NCBI GenBank assembly: GCA_050084515.1 | Contig: CM114271.1 | Span: 4,774,001-4,838,000, forward strand | Length of the DNA stretch: 64,000 nucleotides | Reading direction: 5' to 3' | Origin: Blasia pusilla | Lineage: Eukaryota; Marchantiophyta; Marchantiopsida; Blasiales | Shown: piece after piece, positions 47,029 through 58,989 of the stretch | How the letters are laid out: the number at the start of each line of letters is the position of its first letter | Numbering within the stretch: position 1 is the first letter of the stretch | The notes under the pieces: model-generated | The model's database searches: none | Seen by the model: the letters and a program-made list of their open reading frames with translations, nothing else | Told to the model about the DNA's origin: nothing | Made by a program: the position numbers and the translations under genes

Positions 47029-48490
47029 GTGTTGTCTTCAGACCAGGGGGAGAGCGTAGAGGAGTTTGTCATTGCATCAGTGCACACAATGAGTGATCCT
47101 ACAATTTGCGCATGCGAGATGGACGACCGGGGTAGAGGATCACGTAGGTTTTCAGGTGCTTTAGGCAATATAGAGTTGCACGACTTCATTGCAGAGTTCA
47201 GGAGTTGGTGTGACTCACAAAGCAGGCTAGGAACTCTAGAGAGTCCAACCCGTTCACAGCATGGAACAGTATGTTCCAGCATTTAGAGGGGGCACCCATG
47301 GACGATTAACATGAGTTCTCTCACAAATATGCCCAGGAGATTGAGGGCATGGAGACTCTACTATGACCCACACTATGTGTCATGGATTGAGCCGTTTCCA
47401 AATGAGGAGGAGGACTCGAGAGAGGCTACTTCCTCTTCTACCCGTGATGTTTTAGGAGGGATGACTCAAACTAGGGCAGTTGCACCATCCAGTTGGGTTC
47501 ATCCCAAGTTCAACCCCGTGGTTGAGTTCTTTGTTGAGTTGCGGACGAGCTACCAGGGGGTACGGACAGAGAAGTTATGGAGCATCCACGACTTCGAGAT
47601 GCGGCGGGATGAGAGTTGCGTAAGGCCTACACTCGCTTGCGCCAGTTGATTAATGTCATTCAGGGGGTGATAGAGTCCGAGACTATCTAATCCTAGTACG
47701 CGATGCTGGATCAAAACCTGCGGACACGGGTGAGGGATGGGATGCTTCTTATGCACACCTCTCCTACGTTGAGAGATGTTTTTTGACCGCCGAGAACATT
47801 GAGCGCAACATGGCAGAGGAAAGCATAACCACCATGGATTCTAGGCAAGAGCAGTCACGATTGCATGCACCACCAGTGCAACAACGTGGATTCTGAGATA
47901 GGTCTGTGGCACCACAAGCTCAAGGAGGATATCGAGAGGCCGAGCCACAAAGACGGGCGCCTTCATATGCGGCTTAAAACAATCTCCTGCAATTATTTGT
48001 TGGGCATGTCATGGAGCCCATCACTAGTGCGATTGCACTCGTCAAGGTCATGGACGCGTGCCTCAACATGGAGGAGGAGATGGTGCTACACCAGAAGTTG
48101 ATCAGTGTGACTAGTGTCATAGGGACGGTCAAACACACGCCAGGTTTTTCAGCCTATACCCTAAGTTACGTCCCGACCGAGGGCCAGAGAGGGCACCAAA
48201 GCAAGTTGCTGGTCCGGGTGGGCCTAAAGGTCGTGCACCAGGTGGTCTTGTTGGGGGACAAGGAGTTGGATTTGCCCGAGGGGGTGGTGGAGTTGCCTGT
48301 GGAGGAGGTAGAGTTCCACCACCTAGACACGCCAAGGGAGACATCGAGCGTGAGGCTGGGATGGCTGCTCAAATACAGCAGCTACAACAACAGATTTTTG
48401 CTATGGCATTGAGGTTATCTGATGTCGTATCTATGGCATCGACGTCTTATGGAGCAGCCGGAGATATGGAGGATCCTGGCTGGATGTGAG
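47029..48490 (+). pseudogene. Gag of gypsy copy B
   Basis: Starts at 47029 and matches copy A gag (G-E-S-V-E-E-F-V, then L-H-D-F-I-A-E-F-R-S-W-C). Frameshifts follow near 47230 and 47610. The two CCHC knuckles are still visible at about 47992-48040 (C-W-A-C-H-G-A-H-H) and about 48094-48150, the second with a stop. Degenerate. Confidence 0.7.
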
Positions 48491-49599
48491 CGACTGTCCA
48501 CTTGGAGGCAGCCGATGTTACTACACGTGGAGCCACTTTAGACTTGGATCCATAGAGAGGGGAAGCCAGGAAACAAACCAAGCTTCCTCAATCTTTCACA
48601 TTGTCCAAGGCAACGAGGACCCAATCCATGGGTCCTGATCAGAAATCCTGGGGAGTTGATCTTGTTGGTATGTAGGCACGGAGGGCGATGGGAGAAGCAA
48701 GTGCAATCACTCTTATTGGTCATGCTAGAGAGGAGCATGTGTTGAGTACGATGTTGGGGGCGGCCACGATGGTGTAGTGTGCTCCTTTGTTTTCTGCTTC
48801 CGATGTTATGACGTTGGGAGGTACGCCCACCGAGGTTTTCTGGCTGGACACTACGCTATGTGAGCGTGGAGATGGTGTTCTTGCATCGTGTTCAGAGCTG
48901 ATTGCAAAGGAGTTGATGGACTTGCCCTTGGAGCCGATGCTCAGGCTGTCCACCTCATATTCATAGCAAGTTGCGGTTGCTAGGATGGTGGAGATGCCCG
49001 CTCGACCCGCGATAGAGCGTGCCATGGTTGCTCAAAGTGTTGTGTTTCTGGATAACCGCGGATAGATCTTCCAATTGGTAAGTCTAGGAGGTAGAAAAAT
49101 TTTCCGCAACGTGTCTTGTAAGATTCAAGAGCGCAACCCTTGATGTTGGGGAAAGCGGCATTTGGAGGGTTGGGCCTAACGAGGGCCAATATGGAGCGTT
49201 GTCCATTCAAGATAAAGACATCCTTGGGTGAAGCGAGTACCACACAATTTATCACCCGATAGGAGGTCGTGGTAAGGATTCGCCCTTGATATCCTATAGA
49301 TGAGTTTGTAGTGCGATCCAAGGCGATAGTGATAGAATGGAAAGTCCTACGACATCTTGGTTGGTGGAGCAACGTTGTACCCGATGGGATTTTCCGTGGA
49401 TTACTAGGAGGAGTCAACATCCTACAGATCAGGTTGGCAGTCCGATGATGGACGACTTAGTTCATTATCGTTCGATTCACGGGTGGAGTGATCGAGTGAC
49501 AACCAAGAGAGATGGCGACTTTAGCAGCATTTAGCAACGCCATCACGTGGCCTTCTGAGTTGACTGAGGGGCATGTCCATGCAGAGGAAAACCCCGTGC
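48491..49599 (+). pseudogene. Protease region and linkers of gypsy copy B
   Basis: Equivalent to 37079-38194 of copy A. The protease active-site region is around 49105-49150, where a one-base change disrupts the Asp-Ser-Gly-Ala frame differently from copy A. Downstream, T-S-L-G-E-A-S-T-T and later T-L-A-A-F-S-N-A-I-T-W-P match copy A closely. Confidence 0.6.
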
Positions 49600-50830
49600 C
49601 TTACACTTCTAGGGAGAGGAGCATTATGGTAGCCGCATCATTCAGTGGAGGAGAGGTGCCGTTGTGGGGCTCAAGTGAGGAGCTTCGTCGCTTATCTGAT
49701 AAGCACGTGCAGACAGCCTGGATTGAGTCATTTGCACTAGAGCGTGTCGAGTCAGAGGGACCCAAGGTAGCCGTGAGTGCTCCTAAGACCCCTTTGAACA
49801 CCACACCAATTGTGTGGCGTATCCCAGAAGAGGGTATCCGTGTGTTGGATCTCTTTGGAGGGATCAACATTGGCTTAATTGTTGTTTTGCAAGCGAGAGT
49901 GCGCGTGGAACAGTATTTGTACGTTGAGATTGATGATGTTACGAGGCACGCTTCACTTCACCATGTGATGCAATTACTGCTCTGATTTCCCGACTTGTTT
50001 TCTGCGTCCGCCATCCAAGGTTACCAGAGTTCCCTACCAAGGGATATTTCATTGTTGGGGGCGTAGGACTTGGAGCGGGTAAGGACCATAGATTTGGCCG
50101 TGTTAGGGCCAATCAAGTGTTGGATGAGGTAGCAGGTTAGGTAACACTTGGTCCAAGTTATTTTGGGAGATGATGCAGATCCTGCGACACTTATAGGAGC
50201 ATCAGTCTCGTTCTCCTGCATACATTATGGAGAATGTGCGGACTTTGGGCGATTCGAGGTCCCGCATGGTGATGAGTGCATATCAAGTGCGCGTATGGAT
50301 CGGCCCGACAGTGTTATTGAATGTCGCGAATGAACATTCACCAGCTCATTTCCCGCGTCTCTAGTGGACCAACAAGGTGCCACATGAGGTTTTGCGGAAG
50401 GTGTATGTGAGAGTGGAGGGCTCCTCCCAGTTGTTGGTGGATTCTATTGTGGATCGAGGTTTCCAGTCACAGGTAGTACGACACAAAGATCGACCTCCAT
50501 TGACTGTGGTCTATAGGATTGGCATGCCGTGCGGAGCCTTTCCCATGTTTAAGAGTTTTCCTGCTTCCTATGCATTCAAGGAGGCCGAGCCTGGCTTGGT
50601 TTGGGATGACTAGGTACAACGTTTTCCTGCTTCCTATGCATTCAAGGAGGCTGAGCCTGGCTTGGTTTGGGATGACTAGGTACAACGGTTGGTGGAGCCA
50701 AACTCTGATGAGCGAGAGAAAGCGATGGGATTTCCCACCATAGTGACGGCAATATTGTCACTATCAAAGGCATCATGACATCGTATCTTGGGGCAGTCGA
50801 TGGATCTGAATTGCTTGACATAGATTTTCA
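49600..50830 (+). pseudogene. C5 cytosine DNA methyltransferase domain in gypsy copy B
   Basis: Matches copy A along its length. Motif I G-I-R-V-L-D-L-F-G-G-I is at 49828-49863, followed by Y-V-E-I-D-D. At motif IV a ~13-bp deletion shifts the frame, but the codons there read Trp-Pro-Cys-stop-Gly, with the catalytic Cys as TGT at 50101-50103 and a TAG where copy A has CAG. Motif VI M-E-N-V is at about 50226. C-terminal motifs include E-R-E-K-A-M-G-F-P-like sequence near 50720 and I-L-G-Q-S-M-D-L near 50790. A 66-bp tandem duplication sits at 50555-50686. Together with copy A this shows the ancestral element had a full methyltransferase with the standard Pro-Cys active site. Confidence 0.85.
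50555..50686 (+). repeat. 66-bp in-frame tandem duplication in the methyltransferase
   Basis: Two units (50555-50620, 50621-50686) differ at one or two positions and keep the frame (22 codons). Copy A has one unit. It is a recent private change of copy B. Confidence 0.9.
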
Positions 50831-50977
50831 GCTTAGGAATAGTTGAGCAACGTCGTTTGAGGATGCGATTGATCACAATTATTGCGTTGGTGAGCCCCAT
50901 ATCGAGACGGTTAAGGCAATGGCTAGGGGTGAGACTCAAGGAAATCAACGCACCAGGGATGATCAGGAGAGAAACCC

Positions 50978-51768
50978 TTGGACTTCTTGGGGTGTTTCAC
51001 ATGTATGCCTAGAGATAATAGCCATAGAATCGAGCTTGGTTCCAAAAACTGCACGTGGAGGAGATTAGAGTTTGCAACTGGCTGCAACAAAGTAGTCGAG
51101 TGTTGTTGTTCGAGACGGGGTTGCACCATAGCAACCACCACCACCCGCGCCAGAGAGTCCTACCCTAGTCACGATGGAGACTTGAGAGCCACAGACTTGG
51201 TCCCTAAATTGACAGGAGGAGAGCGGCACCAGATACATCAGTTCTTTAGGAGTTTTATGAGTTATTTTGCATTTGGCTTGCATGATTTTGGTACGCTGAA
51301 ATGTCTAGGGATCCGCATTGAGTTGTCGAGCGACACGCCGATCTTCCAACGACCCTACATGTACAATGATATGGAGAGGGCTCTGATTCATAATAGGAGC
51401 CAGGACTTGGTTGGAGCACGCTTAGTGGAGATGTTGCATGAAGAGTATGCATCTGCCACTATCATGCCCTGGAAGAAGGATGTGCATGGCAACTGGACGG
51501 ATAGGCAGATGTGTGGAGATTACCAACCTATCAATTGGCATACGAAGTCTAATAAGTATGCCATGCACACCCCTAAGGAGATCTTTGATGCTATTGGGCA
51601 TGCAAAGGTCTTTAGTTCGTTAGATCTTCGAGCCGGATACCATGGATACCATCACCTGCCTATCAGATTGGGGGACAGGAAAAAGACTATACTTTGGGAC
51701 ATCCATCCTCACGGGAAAGATTGCTTGTAACAGTGGTAGCTTTTACCATTTGGGTTAAAGAATGTCGT
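50978..51768 (+). pseudogene. Reverse transcriptase, 5' part, gypsy copy B
   Basis: A 250-codon frame (50978-51730) matches copy A from the linker (M-D-F-L-G-C-F) through L-T-G-G-E-R, D-Y-Q-P-I-N and S-S-L-D-L-R-A-G-Y-H, and ends at stops in D-C-L-*-Q-W-*. The palm is cut at F-G-L-K-N by the chromovirus at 51769. The Y-x-D-D catalytic part is missing from both sides of the insertion. Confidence 0.85.
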
Positions 51769-52770
51769 TGTCGCGCCCCTACTCTCCTTGAACGTCAATC
51801 TTTAGTGTTGCGGAAGCGTGCGTTCAATAGGTCACGAACTCATCGCCGATCTGCACCCAAACACGCACTCTCGTTAGTCGGGTTTGGCCAACCGGCGTTC
51901 CAACCCACCGAGTCCTCAACTCGGCGTCTCATCAAGCTCAACCTTCCTTAGTTCCTAGCTTCCAACACATGGCAAGTCCTTCAAGACTTGGAACAGACTT
52001 CATGGTTAGTCCAGGGATCTGAAACGGCACTTGCGCGCCTAGCGATCCCAATTATTCAACGGTCCTCGGGTGAGTTCTGAACCGAGACCCAAGTAATTGA
52101 GTCGCGGGGTGGAATCCAAGAGGGATGTCTAAAATCGCCTCACTGGACTTGGTGCAGGTTTTCCAACCCAACCCCCAAACTCGCGTTCCGTTCCACGCCC
52201 TTGAGCCGCCCCGCGGCGCCCAAAGTGGGGTTTGGGTTCCAAGCACTCTCGGAGACCTTCCCCCTTACTAGTACTTCTGCGGTTCTCCAATAACCCCTCC
52301 CCTTTGGGAAAAGAGGGTCGGGCCCTTCATTGTGGCCCTCAACCTGACTCCACTTACAGTCGTTTTCGGGTCGTATCTCGGCCGCTGCTTATGTGTTTGC
52401 AGCGATCTTTGGTGCGTTTGGACCGGCTCTCCATAAGCTTTCCAACGCACCCTTATTTGCTCCAAACGCATCTTGGCGCTAAAAGTTATGGCCATAAATA
52501 CAGTCGGAAACTCTCAAACGCTAGTGGCGTTCCAAATCCGGATCTTCCCTTTGGCAACCCACTTCCTAGACTCGACTTCTTTCAAGTCTCATTCCGCGTT
52601 TGGTCCAGGTTTCTCAATCGCGACCATAACACCTGAAACGCAACTCCTCGTTCGCGTCTCGTCTCTTGTCTCCTCTTTGAGACAACTCCAACGCGCAAAC
52701 CATCTTAGCGTGAGCCCGCTAATGTTCCGATGTTCCGCTTGGCACTTGTTTGGTCATGAGGGTCGCGACA
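51769..52770 (-). repeat. 3' LTR of the chromovirus (complete)
   Basis: 1002 bp, beginning TGTCGCGCCCC and ending GGTCGCGACA on the plus strand. On the minus strand it is preceded by a purine run AAAAGAGGGGTGAG (about 52771-52784), a good polypurine tract. Confidence 0.88.
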
Positions 52771-53460
52771 CTCACCCCTCTTTTAGAGGTTGATGCCCTC
52801 ATCAACACAAACTTTTATTATGTCAAGTCTCTGGCACCTACCCTTGACATTGAATTGCGTTCTGGTGGCTAACCCGCAATTCCTCTTAGTCTCTAGTTGT
52901 CGCTTTGCCCCACTTAGAATTATTAGCCTCTCCTCTTCGATAAGCCTGGACTTGTTCCCAGGAACTAACCTATCAAATAAGCTAACTAAGTGTGCAACCT
53001 TAGACTCTTTCGACTCATTCATCGTAAACATCACACTGTTTACTGGTCCACAAATCGTACTACTATTGGGTCGCTCTCGTATTCGACTTAGGCGCGTCAC
53101 TAAGTCTACTTATGTGGCCACAAGTAAGATCACCCCAAGCCCCAAGACAGACTTCATCCGCCCGCCGACGCTAGGGCGAGCCCGAGTGTAATCCAACACA
53201 AGGTCCTGTTCTAGGTGCTTATCCACATACTGAGCTCTCACCTCAAATACTCCTTTGTCTGCAGTCCTCTCTTGTCGTACATTCTAAGCCTATGATGAAC
53301 GACTCATAGCCATGCACTACCACATACAAATTGCAATCAACACGGTATCGAATCTCCAAATCCATACACTCCTTTATTGCAACACTAGCATATTCTAGTT
53401 ATAAACGGCCTTCGCCCAAGATTCCATGGTTACAAGTCATGTCTCTAGCTTCTCCTCGTA
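52771..53460 (-). other. 3' untranslated region of the chromovirus
   Basis: Between the chromodomain stop and the polypurine tract. No conserved frame is seen on either strand. Confidence 0.55.
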
Positions 53461-54007
53461 CTAACGTATGTGCTTCGCTTGTGTTCGCTTGAAGTCACGC
53501 AACAACTCTTGCGCGTGTTCCAAATCAGCCTCCGCAATCCAAGTCGCCTCCTTCACATGGTAGCCCTTCCATTTTACCAAGTATTCATACTTGTTGGCTC
53601 GACGTCTCGAACGTAAGATGGTCTCCACCTCAAACTCCGGCTCTTCATTTACGATGACCGGGTGCGGTCTCACCACTCTCCGCTCGAACGCGTCCATTAT
53701 CTTGAAGATATTTCTTCAACAATGACACATGAAAGGTCGGGTGAATCTTGAACTCGTCCGACAGCCTCAACATATACACATCCTCAAACGGGTTTGCCAC
53801 AATCACATACGGTCCAGCATACTTGGCCGACAGCTTCGTAGACAACTCTTTCGGAAGAGTGAGATTCTTTACACTCAACCACACTTGTTCTCCAACTTGG
53901 AATCGTACTTGGCGCCGACTCTTGTTAGCATGCTTAACGTACCTCATTTGAGCCTTTGCAAGACTTCGCCTCGCGCGCTCTTCTTGTTCTCGCATCTCTA
54001 CCAACAA
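53461..54007 (-). pseudogene. Integrase C-terminus and chromodomain of the chromovirus
   Basis: The 54007-53645 frame has the integrase tail (V-G-E-Q-V-W-L-S, L-S-A-K-Y-A-G-P-Y, H-P-T-F-H-V-S-L-L-K). The overlapping 53697-53461 frame has the chromodomain (E-F-E-V-E-T-I-L-R-S-R, Y-L-V-K-W-K-G-Y, E-A-T-W). A frameshift separates them. Chromodomains guide integration to methylated histone H3K9 chromatin in this clade. Confidence 0.88.
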
Positions 54008-55036
54008 ACCTTATGCCGCCGCTTGTCGTGTTCGTGCCATCGTAGTACCCTTGAAAGGGCTAGATCAAGAGGCCCTTTCGGCTCGTCCATTTGCCAGAGA
54101 AACGGAGATTCTCCGATTGAGAGTGCTTGGTCGAGTTGTAGTGAGATTCCGCCATGCTCACCACGACCCAATCGCGTTGATCAAAGACTCGACATAATTC
54201 CTTAAGTACTAATTCACGATAGAGTTTACCTTTTTCAGTCCTGGTCCATCCGCGTCAGGTGGAAAGCCGTCATCGAAACTCAACTTGGTCTTAAACCTTC
54301 GAACAAGTGCTTCGAAAGCACTTTGGTATACTTTGATCCCGATCAAACAATGCTCCTCGGCAAACCATGAGCACGCCACCAGCTATCGAGAAATAGTTGC
54401 GCCGTTGTGGAATCCACCGTCGGCACGAATCTCGCCATCTTGCTAAACCGATCAACAATCACAAGTATAGCGTTGTATCCCTCAGATTCCGGAAGACTCG
54501 TGATGAAATCCATACTCACACTTTGCAAGGGTCCTCTCGGGATGGCAAGGTATGCAAAGCAAGCCCTGTTTCTTATCATAAGAGACTCTATTCGCTTGGA
54601 AGGTCACACAGGTCTTCACATATTGAGCAACATCCTCCTTCATGTTGGGCCAAAAGAACCGCTTTGACAGAACAGGTAGCGTAGATTTCTCTCCTTTGTG
54701 TCCTGCCAAGGGCCCATCGTGACATTCCGCTAACACCTTGGTTCGCATCCTGCCTTGCCCTACATAGATCCTACTCTGTTTGAACCTTTGTAAACCGTGC
54801 CTCAAACTTATGTTGGCCACCTTCTCACCCTGCTTCAACTTCCTCAGGTATTCCCCTGCTTGAGCATCCTTCATATATCCTTCACGAATCCTTCTTTCCA
54901 GATCTGTTTCCTTAGGGAACATTGCTCTCAAGACCTGTGTCATCGATGGCATGTGTTCCTCCTTGCGACTTAACGCATCTGGAATCACATTATCTTTACC
55001 TGGCTTGTGAATCAATTCGACATCCATAAGCGCCAA
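54008..55036 (-). pseudogene. Integrase zinc domain and core of the chromovirus
   Basis: The 55036-54482 frame begins with the end of RNase H (H-K-P-G-K-D-N-V-I-P-D-A-L-S-R) and contains the H2C2 region (H-D-G-P-L-A-G-H-K-G, then C-V-T-F-Q, with one Cys changed). The 54579-54343 frame has the start of the core ([17 protein letters not shown]). From 54340 to 54010 the core is too degraded to show the remaining catalytic residues. Confidence 0.75.
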
Positions 55037-55048
55037 GGTATCATGCCA

Positions 55049-55882
55049 TCATAGTTGTTTCGGTGTCACTCGATCCTGGGTCTCAAAATAATTGAGTGAT
55101 ATATTATCGGTGAATACTCGAGTCCTGTGGAGCCCTAGATAATGCCGCCACTTCCTCAAGCAATGTACCACCGCGAACAACTCTTTCTCGTGAGTAGGCC
55201 ATCTCCTTTCAGTATCGCTAAGCTTCTTGCTCTCATATGCCACCGGTCTCCCTTCTTGCACCAACATTCCTGCAACCGCAAAATCACTAGCATCGGTATG
55301 CACCTCGAACGATTTGTCAAACTCCGGCAGCTTCAACACTGGTTCCTGCGAGAGAATCTGCTTCACTCGGTTGAATGCCTCATTAACTTCCTGGGTCCAA
55401 GTCGTGTTGGCAAAATTTGCTGTCCAATCCGTGAGAGGTCTCACAATTCCCGAAAAGTTTTTCACATAAGTACGATAAAATTGCACCGCACCTATGAACC
55501 TCCTCATCCCCTTTACAGTGGATGGGGGTTCCCACTCGGAAATCGCCTTTACCTTCTCCATGTCTGGACTGACGCCATCTACACTGACCACGTGACCCAA
55601 GAATTTGATCTTACTCAAACCAAATTCGCTCTTCTCTACATTCGCATACAGCTGATTTGCCCTTAGCTTAGACAAGACCGCTCTCACATGTCGAACGTGC
55701 TCCTCTAGTGACTTCGAATAGATAAGTATGTCATCGATAAAGATGATAACATACTCATCCATTTCCTTGTGAAAAATGGAGTTCATCAATGTGGTGAACG
55801 TTGGAGGCGCGTTACATAGACCGAAAGGCATCACTACAAACTCAAAGGAATCGTATCTCGTCCCCGCACGCATCTTCTCCAC
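55049..55882 (-). pseudogene. RT and RNase H of the chromovirus
   Basis: 277 codons: [15 protein letters not shown], the catalytic F-I-D-D-I-L-I-Y-S, K-F-L-G-H-V-V-S, then RNase H (V-H-T-D-A-S-D-F-A-V, E-K-E-L-F-A-V-V, F-T-D-N). It stops where a CGA appears to have become TGA before W-H-D-T-L. Confidence 0.9.
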
Positions 55883-57039
55883 ATCCGCTCGGCAATCCGA
55901 ACCAGTAATATCGACTTCAAGTCAATCCTACTGAAATATCTCGCGCCTGCCAACCTATCAAAGAGATCATCTATCCTCGGAAGAGGATAATTGTTCCGAA
56001 CCGTCACTTTGTTCAGTGCACGGTAATCAACACACAACCTCATTTTTCCATCCTTCTTCTTTACAAAGAGAACAGGTGCTCCATAAGGTGACTTGCTAGT
56101 CCTAATGTAACCCTTTTCCAAGAGCTCACTTAACTGCTTTTTCAACTCAAGAAGTTCCTCCTGATTCAACCTATATGGTGCTTTTGAAGGCGGTTGGGAA
56201 CCGGGTATGATCTCTATCTTACGATACACGGCTCTATGCGGCGGCAATTCAATCGGAAGCTCATTTGTCAAGACATCCTCAAACTCCTTGACCACTTCCT
56301 GGAGTGGTTCTGGGATTCCCCTTGAAGCAGTATGCTGATCTCTGCGTATAGTGCTTGTAGCCTTCTCCACTTGTCTCATCAAGCAGAGAAATCCATCCTC
56401 CAACTCAGTCATGCTCCTCCTTGTGATCGAGTTCACTAACTCCATTTTCGCTGGAACCTCACGGACCAACCGCACCTGTAACCGTTTGCCTTTTAGCAAG
56501 ACGCTCAACCTCAAGGGTCTACGTCTTAACTCCACCTCATACGCATCTAGGAATGTATTCCCCAAAACTCCGTCAATGCCATCCATTTCGCACACAGTGA
56601 AATTCTCCTTCAACTCGAATACCCCGCATCCTACTGTCAAACCCAAGACCAAATCAGAAGTCCGATGAGACTTCCCTCCTGCAAATCCTACTCGAATGGG
56701 CTCGTCCGCCTTAGAGGTAGACAGCCCCAGTTCCTTCACGATTCTCGGGCTTAGGAAGGAGTGCGAAGCACCTGTATCCACGAGCAACAACACATCGCGA
56801 TCAACAATCTTGGATCTTAGGTACACCAAATTGTGCGTCCTCTTGGTGACTTGAAGGGACGTCTCGAGATCACCCGCTAACAGATGCTTAGCAGAAAACG
56901 CAATCATACTCCCATTACTAACCTTCGGTTTTGAACACCCTTTCGACAGGTGCCCCGGTTCGCCACAGTTGTAGCACACGACCTTGCCGTTCCCTGACTT
57001 TGAGTGTTGTCCTCCTTTCGGCTTCGCATGAAGTTCCAC
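55834..57039 (-). pseudogene. Gag zinc knuckle, protease and RT start of the chromovirus
   Basis: 401 codons containing [14 protein letters not shown] (CCHC knuckle), [11 protein letters not shown] (protease active site, intact), and the RT start ([35 protein letters not shown]). A frameshift near 55900 joins it to the next segment, which overlaps by about 50 bp. Confidence 0.9.
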
Positions 57040-57549
57040 TCATTTTGCTGCCGGGGCAGATGACTCTCCTGGTTTGTGCTGGCCCCCACTCCAGCCTCTT
57101 TTGAACGCCTCCTTATTTTTCGACTTCTTCGAAAAATCTTTTGGCTCGAAGGGTTTCTGGGTCTGGACCTCATCGTCCCCAATCCGCTCCGCTAGCTTCA
57201 AAAGGTCCGCGCAGGTCTCTGGCAACGTCGGCATTCGGTAAAGGGCCTTTTCAGCGCTCGGCTTGAGTCCACTAATGAAGATAGCTTTCTTCGCGTGCTC
57301 ATCCATCTTTGAACTAGAAGTCAGTTTGGCACTAAACTCCCTCACATACGCGCTTAAGGAACCACTCTGCTGCATCCGAACGCATTCCACCGTGTCGTGC
57401 AACCCTTGGTACTCCGGAGTGAACCGATCCCCAATCAACTCCTTGAACTCCTCCCAACTCAGAGGTGACTCGCCGCCCAGATATTCCTCTCGTTGAGTTG
57501 TCCACCATTGTAGAGCATGATCCTTCAGGAAAGTAAAGGCTACCGTCAC
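57040..57549 (-). pseudogene. Gag capsid part of the chromovirus
   Basis: 169 codons with the retrotransposon gag signature: A-L-Q-W-W-T, S-W-E-E-F-K-E-L-I, F-S-A-K-L, F-I-S-G-L-K. It ends at a TGA just before the next frame. The N-terminal part (57550 to about 57800) is frameshifted. Confidence 0.85.
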
Positions 57550-58106
57550 CTTGTCCGCTTTCAGCTGACCCTCTCGCGCCTCAAGTCTGATTCGCCGTAA
57601 GGAAATCCTTCACTTTCATGAGCGCCCCACTCCGTGAATGGCGTGGGCGAGTTTGTCTTAGAGAGCTTTTGCCCGCACCGGGTTCGAGTGGCCTCTAACT
57701 CGCAATCCGCTTGTTTTTCTTTGGGACATCTGCTCCACCAACACCTTCAACAAGTCCAACGTCTGGCTCGACTCCGTCCTTTCCCCGAGTTTGGGCCCAC
57801 GGCCCCGCGGGAAGGATTCGCCTCCGGAATGTCCTCACGAACTGGCGTTCAGCTCTTCGGGAGTCTCCGTCTCTCTATAGCTTCACGGCCGGCATTGGTT
57901 CCTCTCTTGGTTCACGCCGCTTGATTCGGGCGCTTCTTGGGTTGTTCTCCTTGATCGCCATTTCCAAGCCAACTCACACAGATCTCCTCCTCGTTTCTTG
58001 CGTCCCTCCTCGGCGTCGAGTCTAGCCGCTACCTTGAAATTTCCCAAGCGTCGGCTGATCCCACGACCCCAAGTTCTCGCTCACCAAGGATTAGCTCGAT
58101 ACCACT
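57550..58106 (-). other. Gag start, leader and primer-binding site of the chromovirus
   Basis: The minus strand directly inside the right LTR reads AG-TGGTATCGAGCTAATCC (58106 leftward). This is close to the plant initiator-methionine tRNA primer site TGGTATCAGAGC, with one base missing. The rest is leader and a decayed gag N-terminus. Confidence 0.65.
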
Positions 58107-58989
58107 TGTCGCGCCCCTACTCTCCTTGAACGTCAATCTTTAGTGTTGCGGAAGCGCGTCGTTGATGGGTCACGAACTCATCGCCGATCTGCACCCAAAC
58201 ACGCACTCGTTAGTCGGGTTTGGCCAACGGCGCGTTCAACCCACCGAGTCCTCAACTCGGCGTCTCATCAAGCTCAACCTTCCTTAGTTCCTAGCTTCCA
58301 ACACATGGCAAGTCCTTCAAGACTTGGAACAGACTTCATGGTTAGTCCAGGATCTGAAACGGCACTTGCGCGCCTAGCGATCCCAATTATTCAACGGTCC
58401 TCGGGTGAGTTCTGAACCGAGACCCAAGTAATTGAGTCGCGGGGTGGAATCCAAGAGGGATGTCTAAAATCGCCTCACTGGACTTGGTGCAGGTTTTCCA
58501 ACCCAACCCCCAAACTCGCGTTCCGTTCCACGCCCTTGAGCCGCCCCGCGGCGCCCAAAGTGGGGTTTGGGTTCCAAGCACTCTCGGAGACCTTCCCCCT
58601 TACTAGTACTTCTGCGGTTCTCCAATAACCCCTCCCCTTTGGGAAAAGAGGGTCGGGCCCTTCATTGTGGCCCTCAACCTGACTCCACTTACAGTCGTTT
58701 TCGGGTCGTATCTCGGCCGCTGCTTATGTGTTTGCAGCGATCTTTGGTGCGTTTGGACCGGCTCTCCATAAGCTTTCCAACGCACCCTTATTTGCTCCAA
58801 ACGCATCTTGGCGCTAAAAGTTATGGCCATAAATACAGTCGGAAACTCTCAAACGCTAGTGGCGTTCCAAATCCGGATCTTCCCTTTGGCAACCCACTTC
58901 CTAGACTCGACTTCTTTCAAGTCTCATTCCGCGTTTGGTCCAGGTTTCTCAATCGCGACCATAACACCTGAAACGCAACTCCTCGTTCG
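58107..58989 (-). repeat. 5' LTR of the chromovirus (outer end deleted)
   Basis: Identical by eye to 51769-52654 over the last ~700 bp and slightly different in the first ~150 bp. The last ~115 bp are gone, replaced at 58990 by copy B sequence. Confidence 0.88.

Larger units (their letters stand above)
51769..58989 (-). mobile_element. Chromodomain Ty3/gypsy element (chromovirus) nested in copy B
   Basis: Minus-strand element with LTRs 51769-52770 and 58107-58989. They begin and end with TGTCGCG/CGCGACA-type inverted termini. Coding order on the minus strand is gag, CCHC knuckle, protease, RT, RNase H, integrase, chromodomain. The LTRs are almost identical over ~880 bp (differences are confined mainly to the ~100 bp at one end), so insertion is young. 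The right LTR lacks its last ~115 bp and the host copy B lacks ~270 bp beyond it, which points to a deletion after insertion. The frame is broken by a few stops. Confidence 0.88.

Noticed and set aside
52232-52636. 134-codon frame, found identically at 58567-58971
   Set aside because: It lies in the two LTRs of the chromovirus; identity reflects LTR duplication and not a gene.
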